64,000 bases of DNA from Sarcophilus harrisii. Taxonomy: Eukaryota; Chordata; Mammalia; Dasyuromorphia; Dasyuridae. Under the pieces are notes generated by a model. That model did not search any database. It saw only the letters and a program-made list of their open reading frames with translations, and was not told the origin of the DNA. The stretch spans positions 7,161,001 through 7,225,000 of the forward strand of contig NC_045431.1 of the NCBI RefSeq assembly GCF_902635505.1, read 5' to 3'. Positions 1-12,363 of the stretch are shown piece by piece. Numbering within the stretch: position 1 is the stretch's first letter; the number at the start of each line of letters is the position of its first letter. Made by a program: the position numbers and the translations under genes.

Positions 1-54
1 CTTGTGCCTTTGAAGTAGAATTCAGTGCCTACACATCTGCCCAACCCTCAACAA

Positions 55-256
55 CAGTGGTTCTCAAACTTTTGTTTTCAGTATCTTTATCCTATTAAAA
101 ATTATTTAGGATCTCTCCAAAGCATTTTTGTTTATCTGGGTTATATTTATAGACATTTACCATATTGGAAATAAAAACTATTTTTGAATTTGTAGACCCT
201 CTAAAAGGGTTTCAAAGATGCCCGGGATTCTCTAGACCATACTTTGAGAACTACTG
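55..256. mobile_element. Nonautonomous hAT (Charlie-like) MITE, 202 bp
   Basis: The terminal inverted repeats are CAGTGGTTCTCAAAC at the left and TTTGAGAACTACTG at the right. The flanking 8-bp target duplications are ctcaacaa (47-54) and ctcaacag (257-264), 7 of 8 identical. TIR sequence, 8-bp duplication and short length without coding capacity are typical of hAT MITEs. No transposase remains. Confidence 0.85.
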
Positions 257-837
257 CTCAACAGCTTAGGTCAACTGGACTTTCCATTTCAACTCTCTGC
301 TTCAGTTTATTAACTTGTTTGTAATGCCCTAATTTTTCTGAGCCTGCCTCAATCTATACTGTTCCTATTAGGCATGTACTAGCTAGGCATTGAATAGAAG
401 GAACCAACAGCATATGGAAGACAAAAAAAATTGGATTGGCTTATTGTACATAATTTTAGTATGTTTTGCCAGGGATACCAATTCCAAGAAGTAATTGGTC
501 TGTGCTCCACGAGAGCTAGTTACTTAGAATTGCCTTTGGCTGGGAATAACACTACCTAGAATCACTACTACCACCACAACAATAACAAACAATGGAGGAA
601 TAATGTTTCAGAAAGTCCTTTCCTCATAGTAACCCCATGAGGGCAACAATTATTATATGGCTAGGTTTATGTCTATTGCACCCAATATAGAGTCTTATAA
701 AAAAAATGGACTTTTGAACAGGGGATTGACATGGTTAGAGCTGTGTCTTCAGCTCTTCCTGCCTTCGGGGGGGAAAGAGGTAATGAGGAGTCACTGAAGA
801 TTTTTTGAGCTGCGAAACAATTTGATCAAAGTGGTAG

Positions 838-1392
838 ATTCAGTAACTTAAGATGTGTCTTTTTGTGGTGGCAAAGAAATTTAAAACGAGTAGATGCCCA
901 TCAACTGGGGAATGGCTGAATAATTTACAGTATCTGAAAGTTTTGGAACATTGTTGTTCTATAAAAATGACTTACAAGCTGGTTTTAGAAAGGCATGGGA
1001 AGATTTACATGAACTGATGCTAAATGAAACAAGTAGAGCCAGGAAAACACTATACATAACAATAGCAAGTTTGTATACTGATCAACTGTGACAGACTTGG
1101 TTCTTTTCAGCAGTTCAGTGATTCAAGGCAATTCCAATAAACTTTGGATGGAAAACACCATCTGTATCCAGAGAGAGAACTACGAATACGGAACGTAAAT
1201 CAACACATCTTATGTTCACTTTTTTCTCCCTTTTTCTTGTTTTTTTCCCCCCTCTCTCATGGTTCTTTTCCTTTTGTTCCGATTTCTCTTCCAATTTGAT
1301 TCATAAGGAAATATGTGAAAAATGAATGTAAATGTGGAATCAAAAAAGTTGTTTACATGTAACTAGAGAAAATAAAAATTATTTAAAAAGGA
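838..1392 (+). mobile_element. L1 fragment: ORF2 C-terminus plus 3' UTR, 5'-truncated
   Basis: The plus strand reads a decayed ORF2 C-terminus (FVVAKKF, CPSTGEWLNNL and then a match to the KAWRDLHELML region), followed by an L1 3' UTR and an A-rich end at AAAATAAAAATTATTT. Stops and frameshifts interrupt the reading frame, so it is an old dead copy. The same ORF2 segment appears inverted at 16.5-16.8 kb. Confidence 0.85.
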
Positions 1393-2224
1393 ACATAGGC
1401 TGTAATGAGTGGGATAGGAGTGGAGAGAGGATGAAGGTGAGAGACAGTTAACATTTTGTCTGGCAGGGGAGCCTCATGTGGTCTGCCTACACAACATAAC
1501 CATTAGTTTACACCTTCTTTGTGGTTGCCTTGCCGATTATAGGAATACCTCATAACTATGTAGACATATGCCAGCTATCTAGCCTCTGGGGACAAGAAAA
1601 TTGCCTAAATTAATAATTGTGTACCAAATGCAGAAGCTGAAAATTATAACCAATTTCTTCTTTACTAATAGATTTTCTCAGAAACTGCTAGCACCCTCTT
1701 CCTCAAACTTTCTAGGGTGGGAGCTAGAATTCTTAGCTTAGCAATACTCACTGATGAGACTGTCGACCAGGTGGCCTTCTGGTCAACCTCACTCTCAACA
1801 CCTCTTAATTCCCAACACTATGGGTGAGCCAGGTGCTACTGATATAAATGAGAGTCCTTAAGCTAACCAGAGAAGCAGAGTACATTGGTGGATGGAGATC
1901 CGGTTTTGAGGCTAGGCAATTAGTGAAATTAGACTGCTAAGAGAAGATATTCTCAGTCCAAACCTGGCCTCCCACCCCACTCTCACCCCGCTTTTCCTTG
2001 GCCTCTGCTAATTTCCTGCTATTTCCTTATCTGCACACATACACTACATCTAGGGCAATGCAGGGGGCAGGGATGGACTCAGTCTTTGTCTGCACCAAGC
2101 ATGGTGGCTACAGCATAGGGATCCTGCAGCAAGTGTTCACTGAACTGAATTGAGCAAGACTTGATACGAGCTGTGCAAGCAGTCACTCGGCTTTCTGACT
2201 CAGTTTCTTCCCATAGAAAACAGG

Positions 2225-2500
2225 GATAAAAATACTACTAGAAGCAGTGGTATAATGGAAGGAATAGTGGCTTAGGATTGATGTGAGACCTAGAGTCAAA
2301 TCCTGCCTGAGATGTCAACTGTATATTATGTAACCAGAGGCCAGTAACGTCAATTTTTGGAAGTTGGAATCTGCAAAATGAGTCAATAATATCCCTATAA
2401 AATACTTATTGTATAGGGTTGGTGAGAGGCTCAAATGAGGTCACGTGGCACAATAAAAATGCCAGTTATTGCTATCTCTTGCACTATATATCTCACTGGA
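2225..2500 (+). mobile_element. tRNA-derived CORE-SINE (MIR/MAR-like), degraded
   Basis: It carries a GCAGTGGTATAATGGAAGG-type head, then GAGTCAAATCCTGCCTGAG (B-box-like), then CTGCAAAATGAGTCAATAAT and a tail that includes CAAATGAGGTCACGTGGCAC. Block order matches the marsupial tRNA-CORE SINE on the plus strand; divergence is high. Confidence 0.6.
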
Positions 2501-2933
2501 TTACTGGGAGGTAGGCGATATGTAAATTTTAAAGGATTGCAATAATCTAATATTATTACAGGAAAAAACATTCAGAGTCCTCTACAACCAGTCCCATCCC
2601 AACTCTCCAGCCCTACAACTCTTGCTCCCCAACTGGAGCTCTCTTACTCAGCCAAAGTTTTATCCCTACTGTCTCATGGACATAACCTGCACTTTCCTCC
2701 ATCAGATACTTGGTCCCTCTGAAATAATGTCTCTCACCTCCATCTGACCTTAACTCACCTTCCCAGGTCTATTTCAATCCCATCTCCTTCAATGGAGCTT
2801 TCTGAAATCACTCCAGTCTGTGCTCACCAGTGTATTATACACTACGTAATCTAAGCACGCACTTTCATAAAAATCACAGAATTAAGAGATATCAAAGAAG
2901 CCATCTATTAGAAATGCCCACCCAAAGCAGTGG

Positions 2934-2959
2934 TTAATAATAATAATAATAATAATAAT
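2934..2959. repeat. (TAA)n microsatellite
   Basis: About eight tandem TAA triplets in intergenic DNA. Confidence 0.95.
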
Positions 2960-4559
2960 TCAGTTATACATTTCTTTCAACTTTACAGTGGAAGTTTTTT
3001 TTTTTAATCTCTGCCAAACACTCCCAGTGATGATAATTCATTTATTCACAAGTCAGATCATTGCATTTTGGTACAGTCTTAGTTGTATTTACTATATTGG
3101 GACCATTTAATACTTTTCAAGTGTCTTAATGAAATTAGATTGTAAGTACTTGAGGAAAGTGACTGTTTTGTGGCATTTTTGTAATCCCATGGCATTTCCT
3201 TCGGACAGGAGGCATTCTACAAATGCTTGGCCACCTGAGGTACCAACTGTAAAGCATTTAGGGCATTTCTGGCTTACGGTAAGTATGACTTAAATGTTAG
3301 CTAGTATTTCAATATCATTGTGGTTGAATGAATTAAACAAGAACAATACACCCAGGAATTCACAAGGAGCAGCTGATGGGGAGGAAATCCCCACATCTAA
3401 GAACCAGTTCCTATCCCTTATTAGCAGCAGAATATCTATGTTAGATTAGGACAGGGAAAGGATCAAGCCAATTGCAAGCTGAAAACACCTGAAGATGAAG
3501 ACCAGAAGACTTGGTTTGTCTTAAATCAGAAATACTCAATCAGGATATATTTGGAATTGAAAGGCATTTTGGGGCCACTCTAATTCAACAATTTCATTTT
3601 ACAAGTAAGGAAACTAAGACTTTGAGTCATTGATCATTGGTCCCTTTGGCCATTATGGATCAGTTCACCAACCCACAGCCCAAGGAAGAAAGTTGAACCT
3701 TAATTCGATTTCAGAAACATACATGGGGTCATTTTTTTCCTGGTGAGTATCGGAGGTGGGATTCGAAATCAGCTCTTCAAGCTCACTTGGCAAAGTCTTT
3801 ACCCTTTACACCTCTACATCCTTACTTGGCTTCCCTATTTACAGGGGCTGTTCAAGGACTTAACTTTAGAGACTGTAGCAATAAGTAACCACCCAACAGG
3901 TGAGCTATTGCCCTGAAGCATGACCTGTAGGATTTCTTTTTTTTTTTTATTTTTAGGAGTAAAAGAGCAGTCTTTTAACCAGGGCAATGCAATGACTGAC
4001 TCTCCTACTCTGTTGTCAACAGGCCAATAAAAGTCAGCGTTATCACAAGAGGCAAATTAGGTCAGTTTAACGATGGCTTTTGGTCTCATTCACAGTGGCC
4101 CAGCCCAAGTGCAATTTGGGTTTCATAAAGACCAGTGATAGTAGCACCGTTTTTGTTTGTATTTCAGGAATGATAACTTTCTCTGCCCAGAAAATGTCCT
4201 TACCTGGAGACAAGCACGAAGCTTGAGGAGTTAGTTTCTCAGGTGAGGGGGTTTCTGCTTCAAGACTCTGTCTGATTTCAGGCCTTCACGCCGGCACTCG
4301 GCAGAATGCTTATTTTTTTTCCTGGCTATGCCAGATTCTCGAGTCATTTTAGAAGGGTCTCCCCTACTGTCCCAACAAATACATCTTCAACTGCTTTTCT
4401 CCTCTTTGAGCAATAAAGAGCATAGAAAAGTTGAAAATTTTTGGAAAAAGAAATGAGAATGTATTGGCTCAGAACAGCAAGAACGTCCAGGGAGCTCTCC
4501 AAAGTCTGACAAGCCCAATCATTGAGCCCACACACGGTCCATAACAACTCACATTTCAA

Positions 4560-4745
4560 CAACACCGGAGATCACAAAGTGCTTTCCTTACAAACGTCCT
4601 GTGAAGTAGTAGGTAGCAAAAAGCATCTTTACAATGATTCTACAAATGAATAAACTGAGACTAAGAAGCGACTTCTCCATAAAAGAACCGGTGAGTTGTA
4701 GAGCAGAGAATTGAACTTAAATCTTTTACAAGCCTACTCTCCAAG
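4560..4745 (-). mobile_element. CORE-SINE fragment, minus orientation
   Basis: On the plus strand it follows the inverted SINE order: 'CACAAAGTGCTTTCCTTACAA', 'ACAAATGAATAAACTGAGAC', then a GAATTGAACTTAAATCTTTT block. Order matches other inverted copies in the window, for example 19515-19725. Confidence 0.5.
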
Positions 4746-5737
4746 GGGTGGGTTTATAGGCCAGGACACACAAAAGAGCACTTGCAGGCAACTTGAATTA
4801 ACTTTAGCCCACAATCTTCCCTCGCCTACAAACGATTAAATCCAGGTGTGGGCCATGGAAGACCCATTCTACTTATTGAATACAAACTTCTCATGTCTAA
4901 TGGAGCTTCCCTTGGAATGAAAGAATGACTGGAAAAGATTAAGCACTCACTAAGTCAAGCACTGCGATAAGCATTGAAGACTAACAACATAAAAATCAAA
5001 GATGTCCCTAGTCTCGAGGAACTTGCCAGAATATTCCTTTTTGAGCCCACTTCTGGCAGGCTCCACTTTCAGGGCTGTTTTTGATTTGTGGGAGGGACTG
5101 AAGGATGGTTTGTGAGAATAATCAGATTCTCTTGCACCTGAGACTCCTCGTGGAGTAAATAGTCATGGAGCAGGTGCACCTTGGGAGCCCGCCAACAGGA
5201 AGGACAGACTGCCTGTTATAAATTAACTCCAAAGTAAAGCCGAGCTGCTCCTCTCCAGTATTGAAGAGGGAGCACCATAGTGCACACCTACCTTTGCCTT
5301 ACTCAGGAGTGAGGCTGAACAAAACAGGGCATATTTGGGTGCCCTCGACACATTCTGGGGCCTTGGGAGTTGGAAACTTTGGAGATTGCCTCTGGATCTC
5401 TCACACAGAGGAAATGTGCAATTAATCTTCAAAGGAAATATCTATATAACAGTATTCAGAGAAAATAATAATAACTTTTGATGTGCATGGGGAACGGTGA
5501 GCACTTTCCTAATTATTCCCAATTATTAAATTGGGTATAGTAGATAATAGTATCCCCATTATACAGAGGAAGAAACTGAGATTCAATTCATATGCAAATC
5601 CCTTGTAAAACTGACATCATCCTTGGGCTGGACCTATCTCTTCACATGGGGGTTGTTCACATATATACATCTATCCATAGGTATTTTTACTATTAGACTA
5701 ATAAAATGTCTATGGTGTCATGTATCGGCAAAGTCAG

Positions 5738-5830
5738 TCAATCAACAAGCATTTATTAAGCACCTACCATATGCACCCCTACCCACTTTGTGCTAGGTGC
5801 TGTTAGGTGGTCCAATACAGAAATAACACA
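5738..5830. mobile_element. Ancient L2/CORE-type repeat fragment
   Basis: Contains CAACAAGCATTTATTAAGCA followed by a degenerate 'TGTGCTAGGTGCTGTTAGG' block, the familiar order of this old mammalian repeat. The same pair recurs at 18.4, 21.3, 39.8 and 44.3 kb. The family name is tentative. Confidence 0.6.
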
Positions 5831-6149
5831 TTAAGTTCTTTGAACTCTACCCAATAAGTCAATAAATATATATCAAGTATCTGCCATATTAAGGCCATAT
5901 TAAGCACAAGTACTTTTGTGAGAGAAATGGTGGCAGAGACATAGGATCAAAGAAGCATTAGATGAATGACCTAGGGCTGCTCCTACGGATAGGATAATCA
6001 TATCCTAGAAGCATGAAAAGAAGCAGAGGAAGACTGTTAGCACCTTGGGTAAATTAGGGAGGATTATGGGAGAGTGGGGAGAAGTCATGATAACACCCTC
6101 TGAAGGGAAGGAATGGATGGCATGGGATCCACAGTGGAGACGAGAATAT

Positions 6150-6320
6150 GGGGGAAAGAAGCCAGGCTCTGGAAGCAGAATGGTTCTGGGTTCAAATCTC
6201 TGGTGCTCATTGCCGGTGTTCCCCTAGGCAATTCCCTTGATTTCATTCTGTTCATCTGTAAAATGTTTGAGTAAATGGTCTCTGATATCCTTTCCGGCTT
6301 TAGATCTAACATCCTAAATT
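6150..6320 (+). mobile_element. CORE-SINE fragment
   Basis: Reads GGTTCTGGGTTCAAATCTCT (B-box-like), then CATCTGTAAAATG and CTTTCCGGCTTTAGATC, the usual plus-strand block order of the local tRNA-derived SINE. Confidence 0.6.
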
Positions 6321-9300
6321 ATAGATTAATCACTGCATTAAACCTATGTAAAGCATTATCCCATGTGCCATGGAGAATGTACAAAACTACAAGACATAAC
6401 CTTCGCCTTAGGGACCTTGTTGGAGAGACAATTATGTGAAAATTAAAAAAAAATAATTCAAGAGTTAATTAATGGTTCAATAAAAACAGAACTTGTTGGA
6501 GCAGCATAAAAGATGTATGCGGTTAATTTTCTTAGAAATAATACAGACAATGAGCACTCGAGGACTTCAGAAGATGGAGAGATCACTGCAATGCTTTTGC
6601 CGAAGGAGAAAAAATTTGAGCTGGTAGATTTTGAAGGATGGCTAAAATTTCTGTATATGGAAAAAAGAATAGAGTATTTTTAGTCTGGGATAATGGCAAA
6701 AATGTGGAGAGGGGAAAATACAATTCATGTTTGAGGGAAAACAAGTAAGCTGCTTTGACTGCATCAGAAATTTTCAGAAGGTGAAACTCTTATAAATCTA
6801 AGATTTGATGATACCATCCCTCTCTTTTTTTCCCTTCAGGGAAGTTTCATTCAGATGCAAAGACAGGCAACAATAACTTTCTCATGGTCAATCCAAGAGC
6901 TTGAATCTCTTTTAACTAAAAGCAAAAGTCTAAGCAGAGGCAATAGAATTTCAGGGATGACATCATTCCTTGATAGAGGAGTAAGCTTAGAAGCATCTGA
7001 GAGAGAATGACTATCCCCCTGCTTCTGCAGATCTGCCCTGTAACACGGTTGGCACTCAACCGCCTTCTTGTTTATTCAGACAAGTGAGGAAGTAGAGAAA
7101 GCACTAGACACTGAATCAGAATCAGAAGACCTCCTTGTTATGACCAGCTTTGCCTTTTATTAACTCTTGACTTAGAAAAGTTGCTTTTCACTCTGATTTT
7201 ATTGATTCATATTTTGTAAAACAAAAAAAAGGGGGTGGGGGTGTTGAACAAGGCTCTTACAATAGCTTGTGGATATTTTCTGGGGGAGACGGAACCTAAG
7301 AGTCCTACAAAACCACATCTGAATCAGTAGATAATAGTAGTCTTGCTATAATGTGCATGAGGGTGTGATCCATGAAATTTTTGACATCAAAAAGGGAAGG
7401 AGAGCCAAGATCTGTCAAGACCTTCCCAACCCTAACCTATGCTTTTGAGGCCCATGGAGACTGGAGCTGTGTGAAAGCTAACATGGATTATAAGACTGTA
7501 ATTTTAGATTTCATGCTTGGTGTTCTGCACACTGTTGAGCAGGTGGATAAAATTATTGCTGGCTTTCTAGGGGACTGGTACGTGCCTAGAGAGCCTTTAA
7601 TGCTCCTCCCCATTTGGAAGAGACTGGGGAACCTCCTTTGAGAAGAATCACAATGACATGTTAATTCAGAGTCCTTTCTGTTTCGGAGTCTGTGACTGGC
7701 TGCAATCTGCTAACCACATGATGAATGATAAGCTCTTTGGCTCCATCCCCCTAACTGGAGGATGCCCAAGACACGCCTTCAGCCCTTTTCCTCTGATGCT
7801 CGATTGTGGGCTCCGCTCTTGGCTGACTCCTTTGACAGTGGCGTCCAGTAAGAAGTAGCACTGGAAGGGAAGAGGAATTGGACCGCTTTCTCCAGAGCCA
7901 ATCTGTGGCTGAATCTCAGCTCCTTCCCTCACTTTCCTTTGTTCTTGTGGTTACGTCCCCAATGCTTCCTGCTTGCCTCCATCACCCCATCCCCATCCCC
8001 ACTTTTTCAGTCTCCGGACACTTTTCACCACTTGTCTATATTCTTCTTGTGATTTTGGTTCCTACACGTTTTGTGCCTTTGGAAGTGTGATTGCAGCCTG
8101 GTTCCTGCAGCTATTGTGGTCTTCCCTGGTGAATAGCCCAAGAACCAGAGCATCTTCTCCCATTCCATAATCTCATAAATTAAATCTTTCATTAATTTCA
8201 TTAATTAATTCAGAGTCTCTTCTTCCCTTATTTCACTGCTGATTCATCATCTCAGAGAGGGGAGAGACCTTGGTGGCCCCCTGATCTGCTCCATACTTTC
8301 ATGGAGCCTCTCTCCTTCTCCACATTTTCTTTTCTACAATTAGCTGTGTGGCCATAGTCAAGATGTTCACTCCATACCTCTGGACTTCAATTTCCTCGTC
8401 CATGAAATGGGGAAAAGAACACCTTCCTTACCTGCCCCAGAGAGTGGTTGAGAGGAAACCCCTTGGTAATGCACATGTGGCTACAGAGAGGAGAACAAAG
8501 GTTCTATAGAAAGGTTGTGAGTGACTCTCATTTGAGGACTTCCAAAAGCCACGTCCACTGAGGCTAGACCCTGAGTAGTCAGCAGCGTTGCTTGTAGACC
8601 CTTGTATTTTTGTGTTCACTTGGAAGGACTCTTTCCTAATCCTTTCTTAGGGCTTTACACTCTGGAAGGAAGCTCAGCTGGGGCAAAGGGAACCAAGCAA
8701 AGGGAGAAAATAGAAAAAGCACATTTAATCAAAAACCAAACAAAAGAAACCTCATCCTTCTCAATGTATAACTGTGGAGGCTTTTGTCCAGATACACCAA
8801 GGCATGAAATAGTGGGTTCCGTCACCCAGATTTCATGTCTAAGCCAAGCTATCCATAAATTTGTGGAATGTTAAAACAGGAAGGGATTTGAAAGATTATT
8901 TAGTCCAACCTATTTGTTTTATAGTTGAGAAAACCAAGGGAAAGGACTTTCATCTTTCTAGTTGATTTAAGGTCACCTGGAAGCACTTAAAGTCATATCC
9001 CAGTTTAATTAGAGTCTAAAGATATATTTGGTAGCCTTTTACCAAGCAAAGAAAATTCATTCATTAATTTATGTATCAAATACTTTTTGAGTTTCTAGTA
9101 CATGCAAGAAATATCTGGGTGGTGTTGATGCTGTGACATCATGAAGTGATTGAGGGGTAGCGGGGAAGGATGTAAATGCTGGCTCTTCTTATTGTTATCA
9201 CAGAAAAGCCAGAAAGATTCTAGACTTGGAATTAGGAGGTTCTTGGGCTCAGACCCCACTTGTGATACTTACTGCCTAAGTGAGCAGAAGGGCTGGAATT

Positions 9301-9524
9301 GGAGAATCCCTTATAGGACCAAACTGCATTCAGTGACTCAGTAAATCCATAAAGAAAATAGAGAGAGTAAGAGAAAAATGTTTATTTCAAAGTAAAAAAA
9401 AAGTATATCAATTGATAAACTTTCCCCTTCTCTTGTTAACCTCACATTGACACTCAGCTTATATATATATAAAAGGAGATAATTCAAGGGCTTGTTGTGG
9501 AGCTCAAACGGTGCGATGTTTGTA

Positions 9525-9795
9525 TTTTGTTGTTCAGTCGTTTTTCAGACCTTTTGTGGCCCTGTGTGGGTTTTTTTGTTTGTTTGTTTGTTTGTTTGTT
9601 TGGCAAAGATACTGGACTGATTGGCCTTTTCCTTCTCCAGCTCATTTTACAGACGAGGAAATGGAGGTAGATGGGATGAAGTGATTTGCCAGGATCACAC
9701 AGCTAGGAAATATCTGAGGCTGGATTCAAACTCAGGAGGATGAGCCTGACTCTGAACCCAGCCCTCTGTGCATTATGGCACCCTTAGCTACCTAA
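9525..9795 (-). mobile_element. Marsupial tRNA-derived SINE (WSINE1-like) with internal (GTTT)n
   Basis: Inverted copy: GTTGTTCAGTCGTTTTTCAG starts it, TTTTACAGACGAGGAAATGG, CCAGGATCACACAGCTAGG and GGATTCAAACTCAGGAGG follow, ending at CACCCTTAGCTACCTAA. An uninterrupted GTTT array (about 9571-9602) has expanded within it. Confidence 0.8.
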
Positions 9796-10422
9796 TATGT
9801 GCATAAAAGAGCCTTGGAAATTCTATTATTGTATTCATATAAATGCCAGATATAACAGGAATAATATAATGTCAAGTTTTAGATGCTGAAGGTCAAAATC
9901 TTTCCTATTATCAAGGTCAGGACCTTGGAGATCGTCTGGTCAAACACCTTTGTATTACAAGTGGGGAAAGTGAGGCTGAAGGAGGGGAAACAGATCGTGT
10001 AGGGGACATAGGGGCAAATGGTAGAAATGGGGAATCCAAGTCCTTTGCCTTCCACTCCTCTCTTCTTCCAGACTATTCCTCTTCTCTAAGAGCAATGGAA
10101 GGGACCCTTCTCATCTCTCCCCCCGCTCTGTGAACGTCTCCCCTGCCCAGCCTTGCTCTGTCCCACCCTCCTCCGAGACCTCCCCTGCACACAACAAGCT
10201 CCGTCTATGGCAAAGGGTCACTGCTCTCCCACATCTCTTGGCCAACTCTAAGGAACCGTTAGTGCTGTTTGCCCTGAGGCACTAATATCAGTAACCATGG
10301 CTCTGGAGAGGAATGGCCAATCATCCCCCGCAGAGAATGGGCTGTTTACTCAGTGTGGTCCGGCTCCTGTGTACCCCGGCAAACACAGAAAACCAAACAC
10401 TGGCCAAACATGTTTGCAAAAC

Positions 10423-10428
10423 TTTATT
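10423..10428 (-). promoter_or_regulatory. FGFBP1: Candidate FGFBP1 polyadenylation signal
   Basis: AATAAA on the minus strand (GATAATAAAGTTTTGC). It is the first canonical signal I found on that strand downstream of the FGFBP1 stop. If used, the 3' UTR is about 1.25 kb and contains the whole 10548-11452 repeat array. Use is inferred; a nearer variant signal is possible. Confidence 0.4.
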
Positions 10429-10547
10429 ATCTTGGCCAAAGTAGATGCTGGCCAGGTCAGAAACATTCTCAGGGTGTTAGGGAGTGCACTGCGCTGAAAC
10501 CCCCTCTGGCCAGCTGAGCCCAAAGAGGAACTGAAGAGAGCGTGTGT

Positions 10548-11248
10548 TATCTACACAGACCACATAAGACCATGAACCTGTGCCCATGTACGTGTACATA
10601 CACATGTATATGTCCCTACATCTACCTGCGTGTATGTTTATGTGCACACACATACAACCACCTTGTGTTTATCTACACAGACCATGGACCTATATGCATT
10701 TTGCATGTATATACACATGTGTATATGTACCTACAACTACCTGTATGTATATTTATGAATCCACAAATCCACAAAAACAACCTTGTATGTATCTATACCG
10801 ACCATGTACCTGTGCACATTTGCATGTACACACATATGTATATATACACCTACATCTACCTGCATGTATATTTATGTGTACACACATACAACCACCTTGT
10901 ATCTAGACAGACCTTGCACCTGTGCACATTTGCATGTATATACACGTTTATGTCCCTACATTTACCCACATGTATATTTATGTGTACATAAGACACACAG
11001 TTTATGTATTTACACAGATCATGTACCTGTGCACATTTGCATGTACATACACATGTGTATATAGACCTAGATCTACCTTCATGTATATTTACATGTACAC
11101 ACACACCTTGTATGTATCTATACAGACCATGTGCTTTGCAATTTGCATATATATGTATATATACACATCTACATTTATATGTGTATATTTACATGTACAC
11201 AACAACCTGGTATGCATCTATACAAACCATGTACCTGTGCACATTTGC

Positions 11249-11282
<34 letters not shown>

Positions 11283-11452
11283 GTATGTGCACCTACATCT
11301 ACCTGCATGTATATTTATGTGTACACACACACACACACACACACCACCTTGTATGTATCTATACAGACCACGTACTTGTGTATAACATTTGCACTTTTAT
11401 ATACATGTGTATGTACCTACATCTATATTTATGTGTACACACACATGCCCTT
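10548..11452. repeat. Diverged tandem array, eight units of 100-141 bp
   Basis: Units start at about 10548, 10670, 10790, 10900, 11007, 11115, 11215 and 11356. Each opens with TATCTACACAGACC or a close variant, continues through CCTGTGCACATTTGCATGTA, CCTACATCTACCTGCATGTA and TATTTATGTGTACAC, and closes with CACCTTGTATG. Spacing varies from 100 to 141 bp, partly from TA and CA dinucleotide expansions (AT run near 11251-11272, CA run near 11325-11343). Long open frames cross it in several frames, but these follow from the stop-poor TG/CA/TA content and are not genes. Confidence 0.9.
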
Positions 11453-11661
11453 TTACAGTTTTTGTAACATTGTTGGCCACTGAAAACAAAATCCAATAAA
11501 GTATAAATTCCAAAATACAAAACAAGCAAAACAATACAAAACAGACTTAAATACGTAGCTGGGCTCCCCTCCCTTGTGACGCCAGAGAAGTCCGTGCGGG
11601 AGGGAAGCGTGAAAGGCTTTTCTGCAGCACATGGGGAGCACAGGCTCCAGCTGGGAGTCCG

Positions 11662-12363
11662 CTAGCACTTTTTGTCCTGCAGCATGGTGAGCAGGAAGGT
11701 GCACAGGGAGCCCCAGGTGTCCCCACAGTATTCGCTGGCCACCTTTCTCTGGTTGATCGCCTCCATGTCCTCCTCACACTGGGCAGCAGTCGTGGGCTGG
11801 ACGGTGGCGGCAGCCGGTCCGACGGTGGGGGCTGCTGTCTGAGGGTCCTTTCTGCCCTTCTTATCCTGACTCTGGCTCTTCTTGCTGGAGTCCACCATTC
11901 TGAGATGAGCTTCTTTAGGCCCTTGTTTGCACACGCGGGACTTGAGGATGCTCTTGGGGTCTGCGCAAAGGTTCCTCTGTTTCTGCAGGGCTCGGCCTAT
12001 TTGTTTCCAGTAGGCTTTTTCATTGCCTGCGTAATGGGGGCAGGAGGAAGGGCTGCCTGCAAAGGTACACTCAAATTGGGCCTCCTGCCCTTTGCATTGA
12101 ACTTTCAAGGCGACGCCCTCCTTCTCAGTCACTGCCCAAGTACAAGGGACATTCTCTTGAGTGGAAAACTTGCCCCTGGGGAGCCTTTTTCCTCCCTTAG
12201 CCTTTTGGCCTTTCTCCTCCTTGTCAGGAGAGCCGGGGGGATGTTTCCCTTCGCCCTTTTCATCTCTCCCGTGTTTTCTTTTCCTCTGTTTTTCACAGTC
12301 CACCAAGAGCAGCTGTGAGACCAGGAGCAGGACAGAGAATAGGGCAATGCACTTCATCTTCAT
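11662..12363 (-). CDS. FGFBP1: Fibroblast growth factor-binding protein 1
   Basis: FGFBP1 is a secreted heparin-binding carrier that, from family knowledge, binds FGF1, FGF2 and FGF7/10/22 in the extracellular matrix and delivers them to receptors. The frame gives 233 residues (human 234). Residues 1-23 form a signal peptide with a leucine-rich core ending near VDC. A lysine/arginine-rich stretch follows (about 25-65, heparin-binding type), then a cysteine-rich core with Cys74, 90, 99, 108, 133 and 145, including the family motif EKAYWKQIGRALQKQ (115-129). A Thr/Ala/Pro-rich linker (about 175-195) precedes a C-terminal FGF2-binding-type segment with Cys196, 213, 221 and 233, YCGDTWGSLCTF matching human FCGETWSSLCTF. 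The ten mature cysteines allow five disulfides. Translation could start at Met1 or Met3. The coding region is uninterrupted in one exon, as in other mammals. FGFBP2 lies on the same strand 25 kb upstream. Confidence 0.97.
   Translation of the reverse strand: MKMKCIALFSVLLLVSQLLLVDCEKQRKRKHGRDEKGEGKHPPGSPDKEEKGQKAKGGKRLPRGKFSTQENVPCTWAVTEKEGVALKVQCKGQEAQFECTFAGSPSSCPHYAGNEKAYWKQIGRALQKQRNLCADPKSILKSRVCKQGPKEAHLRMVDSSKKSQSQDKKGRKDPQTAAPTVGPAAATVQPTTAAQCEEDMEAINQRKVASEYCGDTWGSLCTFLLTMLQDKKC

Larger units (their letters stand above)
257..10400. other. Intergenic region left of FGFBP1; no gene seen
   Basis: Apart from the L1 end, SINEs, L2-like piece and microsatellite listed separately, I see only short open frames (under about 90 codons) without recognisable domains, codon bias or splice context. 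In human the next gene on this side is CD38, on the opposite strand; none of its exons was recognised here. The stretches 1400-2220, 2520-4540 and 6330-8880 hold nothing I can name beyond scattered SINE-like shreds. Confidence 0.6.

Noticed and set aside
7372-7641. 89-codon plus-strand frame
   Set aside because: Isolated, no recognisable family and no splice or regulatory context.
10542-11483. Open frames up to 181 codons (His/Tyr/Cys/Ile-rich) over the minisatellite
   Set aside because: Open in several overlapping frames and on both strands because the repeat lacks stops; no codon bias or domain.
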